A DNA stretch of 64,000 nucleotides from Athripsodes cinereus (Eukaryota; Arthropoda; Insecta; Trichoptera; Leptoceridae), in assembly GCA_947579605.1 (NCBI GenBank), contig OX388322.1, positions 806,001 through 870,000 on the forward strand, written 5' to 3'. Positions within the stretch are counted from its first letter, which is position 1. The number at the start of each line of letters is the position of its first letter. Under the pieces are notes generated by a model. That model did no database searches, had not been told where the DNA came from, and saw nothing but the letters and a program-made list of their open reading frames with translations. The translations under genes and the position numbers were made by a program. Positions 44,780-55,639 of the stretch are shown piece after piece.

Positions 44780-45335
44780 TTTATTTATCGTGTCGAAACC
44801 CAGAAAAATAAACCAATCAAACTGATCTCCAGTACTGTGCAAAACGCACAGCAGGTGGAGATGCGTCCAAAATATCCTCCATAGTGCAAGTGACAGGGCA
44901 CAATGGACACTCCAACAAGTGTGGCATAGTCTGCGCTGCACCAAAGTCACATGCCCCGGATTCGTCCTGTAGGAAGCCCCATCGTTCTCTAATGTCACGG
45001 CAGTTTCCCACACCAGATCTCAGTCGATTTAGGGTTTTCCATGTCCCATAGTCTAGATCGCCTCCTGCAGTAAGGTGTTCTTGGGCTAGGAAAGGTTCGC
45101 TTATTTGCGGATCCTCCGCCCACCTACGCAGGCGTTCAGAGGGAGCAGGGCCCGTCAGTGAGGATGATGAGTTTAAAAATGATCGTCTAGAACTGAGACG
45201 TTGTGGTGGGGGAACATGGTTAAATAGGAGATGCTTTGAGTCTGTCTCTTGTGAGGTTCTCTCACAGTCGGTTGCTACAAAACGTCGGAGCTTTATGCTC
45301 ATATATTGGGACTTTCGTCCTCAAGGTTTTCGCTG
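44780..45335 (-). mobile_element. Non-LTR retrotransposon C-terminal coding fragment
   Basis: The minus frame 45302-44817 reads LRRWAEDPQISEPFLAQEHL, then DYGTWKTLNRLRSGVGNCRD, IRERWGFL, CDFGAAQTMPHLLECPLC and CTMEDILDASPPAVRFAQYW. The W..LNRLR.G.GR, W, C.CG..Q...HLL.CP arrangement is the zinc-binding tail of jockey/CR1-like LINE proteins. The ORF is intact over 161 residues but lacks the RT palm. It is notably less AT-rich than the surroundings, which fits a foreign coding origin. A T-rich run at 44767-44788 may be its tail. Confidence 0.8.
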
Positions 45336-45514
45336 GTCTAAAAGACCCTCTTTCACAATATACTATTACTATTTTTTAATTTTATATTTTGCAAATGAAT
45401 ATAAAAATATTTGAATAAGAAGATGGCGTATTTAGTGTGGTTAAGGTGGTGTATTTTTATTATGTTTGTTTACTGAAATATTGTACCTACATACATGAAA
45501 AAATTATAAAGTAA

Positions 45515-45728
45515 CACGGAGCAATTGGCAAGGAATTGGTTTCCTGCTCTTTTCCGTAAGTTTTCGAATGTTCTGTTAAGGCAGGTGTTTAAATAAATAA
45601 AGAAACTTTACATCTTAAATTCAGCAATGACGAAGTTTGCCACCCAACTTGAATGTATTATTTTTTTTGCTTGCACGATTATTACATACAGCTGGTATGC
45701 TGGCTACCCCGCTTGTGAAGTGAGCACT
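45515..45728 (+). mobile_element. SINE-V copy, diverged
   Basis: CACGGAGCAATTGGCAAGGA, TTTTCCGTAAGTTTTCGAAT, GGCAGGTGTTTAAATAAAT, GTTTGCCACCCAACTTGAAT, CTGGCTACCCCGCTTGTGA. Confidence 0.78.
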
Positions 45729-45884
45729 TATTATTAACCAATGTTACTAGAAATATACAACTGTATATTATAAACTCAACAATTAAATTAAATTAAATTA
45801 AACAATAGCCAAAAATGAAATGGGATATAGGGTGTTTGTGATGTTGATGAAATTAATTATATGGATATTGAGGAATTGTTTGAC

Positions 45885-45992
45885 AGTGACGGAAGGTAAG
45901 AGTGAAAGCAACGGTATGTAATAAGTGACACTCGTCCTTCCTGCCTACGCCGAAAGGGAACGACATGATGGTGATAAATCAAATATCAAAAA
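45885..45992 (+). mobile_element. LINE 3' end remnant
   Basis: GACACTCGTCCTTCCTGCCT, ACGCCGAAAGGGAACGACAT, GATGGTGATAAAT resembles the ends at 60425-60480 (CACTCAATCCTTTTTGCCTA) and 7670-7690. Short and uncertain. Confidence 0.4.
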
Positions 45993-46504
45993 TCGAAGGA
46001 CGTCTAGCATTGAGTCCTCTATATTTGTCACAAATTAAACGCGTTCTTAGGAAAATGGTAATAAAGCTATCGCAATTCTTTATTTCTTTATTACTATACT
46101 AACAAAAAACAAGTTTTTAAGGTTTTTTTTTAACAGGGTTCTTTGATTTATTACGGAATTCGATATTCAAAAAGTGAAGAGAGCAGTTCCATGAAATCTT
46201 TTTCAGTTTTATTGAATTTTTTATCCAAATAAATTAAATGTAGAGAACGCTTTTAATGATCACATATCTGAAAACAATATCATCTCTTTTACTGAAAAAT
46301 TTCATGAAAAACATGAAAAAAAATATTGGATTTTTAAATAAATTCACAAACAACTTGATATGTTCCTTTTACTAGAGTTATACTAGTGTTGAGCGCTATT
46401 CCCGATACGATCGTGTGTAAAATATTTTAGAAACTCAATTATTATTAACTATTCGTTGAAACAAACTACTGCCTTCAAATTGCTGATAATCTTTTGAACG
46501 CCTA

Positions 46505-46805
46505 TTCATAACACTCAGGCAGGCCGTGGACTACGACGGTTTCAGGAGAGGCCTGAAGACATATTTGTTCACAAGGTTTTACACATGATATACACTATAT
46601 TATTTGAAATTTTTGGACAAAGAATAAATGTCTGCTGAACAAGATAATATTATTTTATTATTATGATATTTTACCTTTCTGACGACAATTTTTAATTGAT
46701 ATCACATAATTTAAAAATGTATCTTAAATAATGTAAAGCGCCGTAATAAGTGATATTATCGCAGTATGGTGCTATATAAATACGCGCTATATAAATAATA
46801 ATAAT
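46505..46805 (+). mobile_element. L2/CR1-like LINE 3' end
   Basis: Start reads RQAVDYDGFRRGLKTYLFTR, then FYT and a stop (FK..LKT.LF block). The tail, TAATGTAAAGCGCCGTAATA, then TATTATCGCAGTATGGTGCT and ATATAAATACGCGCTATATA, then (AAT)n, is the classic L2-type ending. About 200 bases of AT-rich 3' UTR lies between. Confidence 0.72.
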
Positions 46806-47204
46806 TAATATACCTACATAAACTGGTAAATTTAATTACAATTGTACTTACCAAATAATAATTATGTACCATGAAAATAATTATGGAAACGACAAAGCCA
46901 GGCAAGATTTATTTCAAAACCAATTTGAAATTGACATCTTGAAACCCTAAAATTGAGAGGAGAACAATTTTTCTCAGTAATTACTTTAATTATTACTAAC
47001 AAATGAAAACAATTTGTGTTTCATAATATTGTTTTGCCTTTGATACTTTGAGAAATTTGATAGATTTTTTAGTGTCAATAATTTGGTATACCTGATGCTT
47101 TGTGATATGATATTTCTGTGGTTGCTATTACTATAATTCAATTGTATTGTGTTCTCACTTCTATCGCATTGTTTAAATTCATACATAGGTACCTAAATAC
47201 TAAA

Positions 47205-47702
47205 ACGGCCTTTTCTGGAAGTGGAATAGCCAGAGAAACAACTGAATGTAATAAATATGCAAGTTATCCGTATCGTGTCATTTGCACGAAACCTAAAAAG
47301 CAAATGTTCGAAAAAGTTAAAACATTTATATTATATATTATTATATATTTTATTATACCATCACGGCACATCCAGCAGATCAGCTGCATGTAAGAAACAT
47401 GAAAACTGTCCTCTCCGTGCCAATATAAAATCAAGACATTCAGGATGGGTGGCAAACCTCATCGCTGAATTTAAGATGTAAAATGTCTCAATTTTTTCGA
47501 ACACCTGCCTTTTACAGGACACTCGAAAACTTACGCAGAAGAGTGGGAGACCAATTCTTTACCGGGTGCTCCACGAGATAAAACATTTTACTTCTTAAAT
47601 TCAACGATGATGTTTGCCAACCATTATTTTTTGATGGCACGAAGAGGACAGCTTTTATGTGAACTACATGCAGATGGTCTATTGGGTACCACACTTGTGG
47701 GC
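47205..47702. mobile_element. Cluster of three SINE-V pieces, inverted pair
   Basis: 47212-47330 is a degenerate minus copy (GGAATAGCCAGAGAAACAAC, AAATGTTCGAAAAAGTTAAA). 47353-47578 is a near-consensus minus copy (ATACCATCACGGCACATCCA to TTACCGGGTGCTCCACGAGA). 47580-47702 is a plus-strand half (AAACATTTTACTTCTTAAAT, TTTGCCAACC, GGCACGAAGAGGACAGC, GGTACCACACTTGTGGG). The last two are arranged tail-out, facing each other. Confidence 0.75.
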
Positions 47703-47877
47703 AAAACTGTTACATTTTTTTCCTGTAAAGCCTTGATAAATGCAAACTATTATTTTTCATGAATTTTTGACACAATTGGAGGTCGGAGACTGGATTTTAA
47801 TTACTAAAAAGTGCAGATGTTTATCATATTTTTCGTTTTGAACCACTCTAAATTAATGATAATTCTAGGGTCGGCGG

Positions 47878-48122
47878 ATTAAGGACATAAGTCAAAAATT
47901 CCATATTTTTTTATTTTTGTTTCAACTTGCCTGTTTTTAATCAATACACAACTGTACTAAAGAACACAATTCAAATAATTATGTCTACAAATTTACATTT
48001 TTATAAACTTTTGTGAATAAGAAATTCTTATTCTTCTTTTTATTTAACTAGACTTTTATTGTATTTTTTGTTTCTTCTATAATTTTGCCATTTCTGACTT
48101 ACGTGCTTTAGTCCGCCGACCC
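47878..48122. mobile_element. Tc1/mariner-like MITE with TA duplication
   Basis: Ends GGGTCGGCGGATTAAGGACA and the complement of GGGTCGGCGGACTAAAGCAC are inverted and continue GTAAGTCA(G/A)AAAT. TA flanks on both sides (47876-47877, 48123-48124). 245 bp with an AT-rich centre and no transposase. Confidence 0.78.
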
Positions 48123-48429
48123 TAGTCTAGAGTGATTCACAATCAAAAATATGATTGATAAATCCACAAAAAAGGTTTCATAAATCTATCAATGTTATAC
48201 ACTTTGCTAATGGTGTTTGCGATAAAGTGTAGTTTATTGAAATATAGTCTTCTAGTCAAGCAAATTGTACTAATATTTATTTTCTTCTTCATTGTTTCAG
48301 ATAAAAATCAGGACGAGCCAACAAACACCAGATACAACAACAACAAAACGCTGAGAAGCCAACTTCAATCATCACAAAACGTAATTTGTAAATTTATACA
48401 AAACTTTATAAAGAAATAAAAATATTATA

Positions 48430-50370
48430 TAGTCTTAATTATTAAATTACTTTATGTTTAATCACTGTAATAATTAAAAATATTTTATTTATATTAGAGA
48501 CTTAAAGTAATGTGCTGTGGATGACTTGTAAAATAAAAATATTCATCCCACACATACTTTCATGTGTAAAAATACAACGCACAATTTATTTACTTTTTTA
48601 TATAATGTTGTCAATCGACGGCACTTGGTGAAATTATAATGTTGAATCATTAGAAATAAAACAGTTTGATATTTAGTGCTTCTACAACGGCTTTATTGAT
48701 CTTGAACCGGCTTTTAGGAGCTTCCACTCTCATTTTTAGTTTCAGTACTTATCAATTGTGGAAGCACTAAATATAAAAGTATTTTAGTTTTAATAATAAT
48801 TTATTTTGTATTACTTTATTTATTGTACCTCAGGTACGGGTAAGAAAGTTTTAACAATTTCGTAACGATAACCATTGCTTAGTAAGTTCTTGAAAATATT
48901 TTTTATTTAAATGCATATTTTGAGACTACTTGTTAATTTATTATTAATTATTTAAAATCTTGACCTTAAAATAGTAATATTTGTGGCTTATTAAAGAACT
49001 TGTTAATTATTTGTTCTATTCACAGCTTTATGAAATGAGAAATTAATATTATTAAATTTCCATCCATTTCCAAGTTTAAATTTAAAAAAAAGAATAATTT
49101 ATTTTTTTATGAAATATATAATCTTTCAATCCAATCTTAGCAGCTTAATTGGTTAATTTATTCAACTTTAAAGCAATGCTATCGCATGTTCAAGAAGCTT
49201 TGGAAATTCTTAAGTGTATAAGCTTTTACAGCTGAAATATCCCAAGTAAAAAAAGGTTGTCAGATTTTATGTCGATATTTTTTTTTTTTATTTTATTTAT
49301 ATTTTTTTTTTATAACATATTTACATAGTTAACAAATTCATATAAATAAAACATTATTTTTTAATGACTCAACTTCAAAAACCGGCAAAGCATTATACCA
49401 CTTCACTCCTAGGTAGGAGTAGTGGTTTTGCGCAAATATACTCGTAATATAAACCGACATTGAAGAGGAAAACACTTATGAGCTTTCTGTAATCTTAGAT
49501 TTTCATAAATCAGTTTTTTAATATCACATAAATCTCTTAAGAGAACCTTCCCAATATTTTTTTTTTGGCACTTCATGTCGTATAATTTTTAGTACAAAAT
49601 ATCAATATGATTTTATTTAATAACATCTAATGTTAAATCTAAGCATACATACCTTTTATATTTTTTATTTCTACTGTGAACTGATGCAAATAAATTTTGG
49701 TAAATACATTATTATTATTGTTAAATTTACTTTGCATATCATTACATCATTTAGCCAATGCGATGTGCAAAGAGTATGTACTATAACACCTTCTTCCCTT
49801 TGTTCTTGTTTAATCGATCTAGGTTCATCCTTTGGAGATCCTTGCCCATTGCTTCTGTTTCCAGAATCTTTTAAAAATGCTGAAAGAATAAGTCAGATAA
49901 AAATTAAATAAAAATATTTATCATTGTTGTAGTTGATGCTCTAAAAATTCATATCATTGTTTTCAATTTTCTTCGCTTCTAATTTGTATCACATAGAAAA
50001 TATCTAAATATTATACAGTTTGTTTTAATCCAAAGTTAATGTAGGACAAAATATTATTTTAGGTGAATTTCACGGAATAAATTGTCAACAATAACAACAA
50101 GTAACAAATACATAGTTAATGAAATAAACAAATAATTTAATGACAGTGATGCTGTGAACTTATGACTGTGACGTTATGGTTTCCCAACTGAAACGTTTCC
50201 AAGTATACAGTTGTCAGAATGTTAAGTACACTTTACATGAACGATACTTTGTGTAAATAATAGTTATTTAACATGATTTAATAAATTAGTATTATATTTT
50301 CTTTATACCATATATTTGTTCCACATAGTCTTTATTAAAATTTATGTGTTTTCATATACAATTATTCAGT
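48430..50370. other. AT-rich intergenic with one small foldback element
   Basis: Apart from the foldback at 48669-48774, nothing recognised. A T/A low-complexity stretch lies at 49270-49320. The plus ORF 49630-49911 has no motif and no splice context. Confidence 0.45.
48669..48774. mobile_element. Short foldback element (CCGGC..CTTCCACTCTC core)
   Basis: Arms ATATTTAGTGCTTCTACAA and TTGTGGAAGCACTAAATAT pair with one mismatch. Between them is CTTGAACCGGCTTTTAGGAG, CTTCCACTCTC, which is shared with 14285 and 30845. The arms differ from those at 30787. Confidence 0.68.
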
Positions 50371-50374
50371 TTTC

Positions 50375-50765
50375 ATCCGGATAAAACAAACAAAAGACAC
50401 ATGTCCACTATTTAGGTAAAATGAGTTAATATATGTACAAGATCGGTTGCAACGTCGTCTATGTCTTGAGTACATAATTATCAATAATTCTTATATCACT
50501 ATCGAAAATATTCAATGAAAACCAAATGCCACACATTCTTAAAATAACATTTTTTTTTTGTGCACAGATGTAACATGTCACATAAAATATTTGAGAATGC
50601 ATTCACATCGACTTTCTTAATTCTTAAAAAAACACATGTCCATCAAGGGCATCTTCTGAATTAGTTTAACATAAGCTTATTAATTGAGAATCTCAAACTT
50701 TGAAAACTTGTTTCCTTGAAACTGTCAAATGTAGATATGTGTCTTCTGTGCTTGAAACTATCGAT
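50375..50765 (-). mobile_element. MITE copy 1 (inverted relative to 53205)
   Basis: Reverse complement of 53205-53596 over nearly its whole length, for example AAAAGACACATGTCCACTAT, GATCGGTTGCAACGTCGTCT, AAGGGCATCTTCTGAATTAG and TGTCTTCTGTGCTTGAAACT then ATCGAT. The outer (left) end is degraded and no target duplication remains. Confidence 0.85.
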
Positions 50766-51329
50766 ATACTCTCTCTATTCTATTTAAATACATTTCTAAA
50801 GGACATCCACTCGTTTACGAGTTATCAGATCGGGATATGCTTTTTCTTTTTATTTTAAATTAGGTATTTGTTTATTTATTGAAATTTTATACTGAGAACA
50901 TAATAAACACAAAAATATAATACTTTGCTTATATTATGGCAAAATCAACTTTGAATATTCTTTGATCAACAATATGATGCTTACATATTTGAAGTGATTT
51001 TATAAATAAACAGAAATCTTCGACTTCTCCAAACTGTGTAGGACGGTCTTTCAATAATATTTGAAAAACGCCAATGACGAGATTAAAATTTGAAAACTGC
51101 TGAAGAATAAACTCGTGAATCACAAAAACTTATAAAACTGGAATTTTCCTGATAAAGGGAGAGTTAACTAATGTAGAAATGCAAAAAATATGCATTCTTT
51201 ATTGTATAAAACGGTTTCTTTTACAATGACTGTAAATTCAAAAGAAAAATATGATTGGTATGCAATAAATCAATCAAATTTTACAACCAATGTAATTTTA
51301 CATCAATCAGTCTTTATCTAACGTTAGTT

Positions 51330-51405
51330 CAAAAAGATACAGTGTCCTTGAGGTGCTTTGGCACGTAAACGACACTTTAATGTTGTCCAATAATAATATA
51401 CCTAC
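51330..51405 (+). mobile_element. L2/CR1-like LINE 3' tail fragment
   Basis: ACAGTGTCCTTGAGGTGCTT, TGGCACGTAAACGACACTTT, then TCCAATAATAAT, as at 7470 and 29300. Confidence 0.55.
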
Positions 51406-51409
51406 GTTC

Positions 51410-52525
51410 ATATCTCCCTCGAGTCCTTCATTGTAGATCGAGTGCATTTGTAAAAGTATATAACCGCTGATTCAGAATATATTAGTGTTTCGTATTATTA
51501 GAAGTGCACCTTATTTTTAAAAACAGTCTCCACAATTTGTCTATATTACATTATAAATTTTTATTATCATAATAAAAAATTCTTGGAACGCTCTAGATAT
51601 TACCGATATATAATTACTCCTGTAAAAGTTTGTAATTTTCAAAGTTGCTATTATAAAAATAATTGACCTAATCAAAAATGATATTGAAAGTTAATTATCT
51701 ACCTATATATAATATTATTTAGATAAGAACATTGAAACTACCTACTGGGTGAAATTTAACAAGGCTTTAATTATAATCATTTTTCCAATAAAAGCGAAAA
51801 TAATTTAGTATGAAAGCTTTCAAAAACCTCTTGATATATACTTCAATCAATAACGCCCACCATTATCTTCGTATAAACTAAACTTATCAAAAGCGAAATA
51901 TTCAAACGGGCGACCGAAAAGGCAAATGTCGACTAAAAATTAACTGACTCTAGGAGTATTTTTTTTTTATTACCGGCAATCTATCTAACAGTAATTGTGC
52001 AACAAAAAAACTTTGCTGGTGACCAATATAGAGTGACAAAAAAATATCACATCGAAAATACTGACTGAGCAAATGTATATCTATATCGAGCGAATAACAA
52101 TACCAAGACAAATACATCAATTCAATTTTATTTCTTAAATTTAACTATTTTTTATTGTGTGTATTTATATAGTCTTCATTATTACTTTTAAGATTTTATT
52201 TTTTATTTTATTTATTTTTTATTTTATTTATGCATAATAACATAACACAAACAGAAATAATTTACAGACTTACACATAAAAAAACACATAGATGACATCC
52301 CTTCAAAAAGAGGTATACTCGTGTTTTGAAGGGAGTTACAGTTTCTACCAAAAAAATTAAAAAAAAATAAAAATATAAAAATGTTCATATAATACATAAT
52401 TGAAAAGTATTAAAAAACAAAACAAAAAAACGACATTTGGTAATATCAGTTAAGACAAAGAAAGAAAAAAGAGATGCATTGTTTATATTAATAAACCTAA
52501 ATACGCCTCTCGCTTGTACGCGAAA
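51410..52525. other. AT-rich intergenic, nothing recognised
   Basis: No gene or repeat identified. An A-rich low-complexity stretch lies at 52350-52430. Confidence 0.4.
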
Positions 52526-52529
52526 ATGT

Positions 52530-52605
52530 AATTAGTTGGCAGCAGGGTTCGAACCAGTGATCTCTTCATCAAAAATATACCTACTATCCGGCTGCCATAT
52601 ATATT
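52530..52605 (-). other. tRNA-like SINE head remnant
   Basis: The minus strand reads TATGGCAGCCGGATAGTAGG, GATCACTGGTTCGAACCCTG (box B), CTGCCAAC. It is similar in phase to the fragment at 8665-8705 (GGGTTCGATTCTACCTGCTG then CCAAC). No cloverleaf. Confidence 0.45.
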
Positions 52606-52689
52606 TTCACAATATTTTTTGTTTTTTAACCATGTCATCTACTACTACTTTTATTTTTATTTATTCATTCTTTAATATACATTGGTACT

Positions 52690-52938
52690 TTACTATACCA
52701 TCACAGCATATCCAACAAGAGGGGTAGCCAGCAGGCCAGCTGCATACAATAAATATGCAAGCTTTCGTCTCCGTGCCAATATAAAATCAAGACATTCAGG
52801 ATGGGTGGCAAACCTCATCGCTGAATTTAAGATGTAAAATGTTTTAATTTTTTCGAACACCTGCCTTTTACAGGACACTCGCAAACTTCCGGAGAAGAGT
52901 GGGATACCAATTCTTTACCGGATGCTCCACGGGATAGC
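52690..52938 (-). mobile_element. SINE-V copy (near-consensus)
   Basis: TATACCATCACAGCATATCC, GAGGGGTAGCCAGCAGGCCA, TCTCCGTGCCAATATAAAAT, TTCAGGATGGGTGGCAAACC, CGAACACCTGCCTTTTACAG, TTACCGGATGCTCCACGGGA. Confidence 0.88.
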
Positions 52939-53204
52939 ATGTCATCTCAAAATATTAAGTATTTTAAAATATATTGTTTGACAATTTTCGATTTATTTGT
53001 TCACTACAATGCTGCCACATAAGTCTATACAGTCAAACAAACTGTATAAACAGTCGCTCATTTTAATAATATCATGTCGTCGTATACGTTTAATCTCCCA
53101 ATCAGTAATTGTACGCTCATTTCTGTAACTCTCGTAATCTATGATTTGAATTTTTGGTCACTAGTCTAAATACTTTGCAAATGAAGTAAGGTAGGTATTA
53201 TAAT

Positions 53205-53596
53205 ATCGATAGTTTCAAGCACAGAAGACACATATCTATATTTGACAGTTTCAAGGAAACAAGTTTTCAAAGTTTGAGATTCTCAATTAATAAGCTTATC
53301 TTAAAACTAATTCAGAAGATGCCCTTGATGGACATGTGTTTTTTTTAAAAATTAAGAAAGTCGATGTGAATGCATTCTCAAATATTTTATGTGACATGTT
53401 ACATCTGTGCACAAAAAAAATGTTATTTTAAGAATGTGTGGCATTTGGTTTTCATTGAATATTTTCGATAGTGATATAAGCATTATTGGTAATTATGTAC
53501 TCAAGACATAGACGACGTTGCAACCGATCTTGTACATGTATTAACTCATTTTACCTAAATAGTGGACATGTGTCTTTTGTGCTTTAAACCATCGAT
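53205..53596 (+). mobile_element. MITE copy 2, exact 8-bp target duplication
   Basis: Ends ATCGATAGTTTCAAGCACAG and the complement of ATCGATGGTTTAAAGCACAA are inverted over about 30 bases. ATTATAAT flanks both sides exactly (53197-53204, 53597-53604). 392 bp, no ORF. The 8-bp duplication fits hAT or P-type elements, but the ends do not match the usual hAT CAG/TAG start, so the superfamily is left open. Confidence 0.87.
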
Positions 53597-53916
53597 ATTA
53601 TAATCTGCCTAATAATTTCAAAGATAATGTTATTATTATTAAATTTCTATTCTATTAAAATTACAATATACTACGTGAGTAAAATGAACTATTGTTTACC
53701 TCACAATTGCTTTTTGCTATTATAATTTTTTTTGGTTTAAAATGTTTAACAATAATTAACAAATTATCCATTATGAAAGCTACAATGTTGTATACCAAAT
53801 TAAACACTTCAAATTTCACAATTCAGTAGATAGTATTTAAAAAAAATCTTTTTTTTTTCTTACGTTAAGTTAATTTTATGTTGTTTCGTTTTTTATAATT
53901 GTCTGCAGGGTTACTC

Positions 53917-54229
53917 TTGACACAATCTAAATACGATCTTAATCGTATCTTGATCTTAATTATACAACGCGAGAAGTGATTGCAGTCAAAAACACATGCA
54001 TACCAATCTCGCGGTATATATTTGACTTTGACTATAGTCAATTCGCGCGTCGTATGATAAAGATCAATACAAGATTTTAAGATCGTGTGTAGATTGTGTG
54101 ACTATTGTCAAAAATACTGGCATACTGATCACACGGTAGCGCAGTTTTTTTTTATTTTGACTATAGTCACTTTGCGCGTCATGTGATTAAGATCAAAACA
54201 AGATTAAGATCGTATTTAGATTGTATCAA
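53917..54229. mobile_element. Foldback element with internal tandem duplication
   Basis: Left TTGACACAATCTAAATACGA and right complement of TTTGATACAATCTAAATACG are inverted over about 55 bases (GATCTTAATC..TCTTGATCTTAAT). The interior holds two tandem versions of GACTATAGTCAATTCGCGCG, then TCGTATGATAAAGATCAA, the second at 54158. Confidence 0.75.
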
Positions 54230-54904
54230 AAGTTAGCATGCTGATCCTGGAAGATCATTTCCGTCACCTTTTGTAAGCCTTATTTTTTTTTTAATTTTAA
54301 AATATCATTTTTTTCCCAATTTTTGATATTTATTTATTTCGCAGTTATAGCTTTAAATTTCTACAACATACAATAAAATTATTTGACATAAGTACATATA
54401 TATTCATTGTCCATGAGATACACACTTGCAATAAGTTTATCAATTCCTCATTATTCATAAACAATTCATTTTCCATGAGCTACCCACTTAAAATAAGTTT
54501 ATTAATTCCTCATCTCATAAAGAAGACTTTAAAATTGGCAGCTACATAATTACGAACATCTTTCATTCTAATTAATTAATTTAGAACACCTTCCTTTAAT
54601 TGAAAACATATTATGTATTGCTTGATTCACCAGGTAAATTGTATTTTATCTCATAATTTAATTTGATTAGTATGTAAATACTTTTGTAGGTGTACATATT
54701 TTGAAATAATCAATTTTTTAAATCGTGTAAATTTCGGAAGCATGATTATATTTTAGTACCTAAATTAATGTTTTATTACTCTTCATCTTTCTTTTCATCT
54801 CAAGAGCTATGTTTTTATTACTTGGAGGTACAGTTTTTTAGAAGTTACCAATATTTTATCAGCTCATATAAAGATATTAAGCTTTCACGGCCAGCGTTAT
54901 AAGT

Positions 54905-55245
54905 ACAGTATTAACTTGTTCCGGGCTATGAGACCGTGGTCTGGTGGGCATAAATTCTTCCAACGTTTCGCCTACAACTGTGGCAGGCATCTTCAGGGGG
55001 TTTTGTTTGAATTTCTGGTCCTCTTCTCAATATTGTCGTCTCACGGGAGGCTCAACTGATACCTACTAGTGAGTACTCCGCCCTTTGCCTCATCGTCTCA
55101 TCTCCGGTCAACCAGACATTCAAACAAACCTCTGGAGGGGGGGTCTCCTGAAGATGTCTGCCACAGTTGTCGGCGAAACGTTGGAAAAATTTATGCCCAC
55201 CGAACCACGGCCTCATAGCCCGGAACATGTTAATACTTACATTTA
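54905..55245. mobile_element. Foldback element with TTTCGCC..GCATCTTCAGG arms
   Basis: Left TTCCGGGCTATGAGACCGTG, GGTGGGCATAAATTCTTCCA, ACGTTTCGCCTACAACTGTG, GCAGGCATCTTCAGG. The right side carries the complement (CCTGAAGATGTCTGCCACAG, TTGTCGGCGAAACGTTGG, TTATGCCCACCGAACCACGG, CTCATAGCCCGGAACATG). Arms of about 90 bases flank a GC-richer centre. Confidence 0.78.
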
Positions 55246-55282
55246 ATAAAGTTATAAGAAGATACTAATAAAGAACCTAAAT

Positions 55283-55507
55283 CAAGGGTGGCCTACCCGC
55301 GGCCCGCGAAGCATATGGACACTTTATTTTTAAAAATAGTCGGTACAAATACCTACCCGTTACTTTTTTGAAAATATTCTTATAGAAATTTTAAGGTGAA
55401 CTAAAATTATTGAATTTTCCATATATTGGAGTATTTTGTTGTGCGGCCCGGTAGGAAAACTCATTCCTAAAATTTGGCCCGGCTGCTGAAAAGGTTGGCC
55501 ACTTATG
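55283..55507. mobile_element. hAT MITE, 225 bp, exact 8-bp target duplication
   Basis: Starts CAAGGGTGGCCTACCCGCGG and ends TTGGCCACTTATG, inverted hAT-type ends. ACCTAAAT flanks both sides exactly (55275-55282, 55508-55515). GCGGCCCGCGAAGC and GTGCGGCCCGGTAGG lie near the ends. Confidence 0.87.
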
Positions 55508-55639
55508 ACCTAAATCATTTTATTTTTTTGATGAATCGATCGTTAGCGTATTGAACCATGTCAACTTTTTATTTATCTTTACCCATTACCAATTTTTCAT
55601 TTCCTCTCTTAATGCATCAATAACTTGATGCAAGGAGTA

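Noticed and set aside
48192..48419. 75-residue plus ORF after the TA-flanked MITE
   Set aside because: A hydrophobic start could suggest a secreted peptide, but there is no clear promoter, partner exon or repeat of cysteines; sequence is AT-rich chance.
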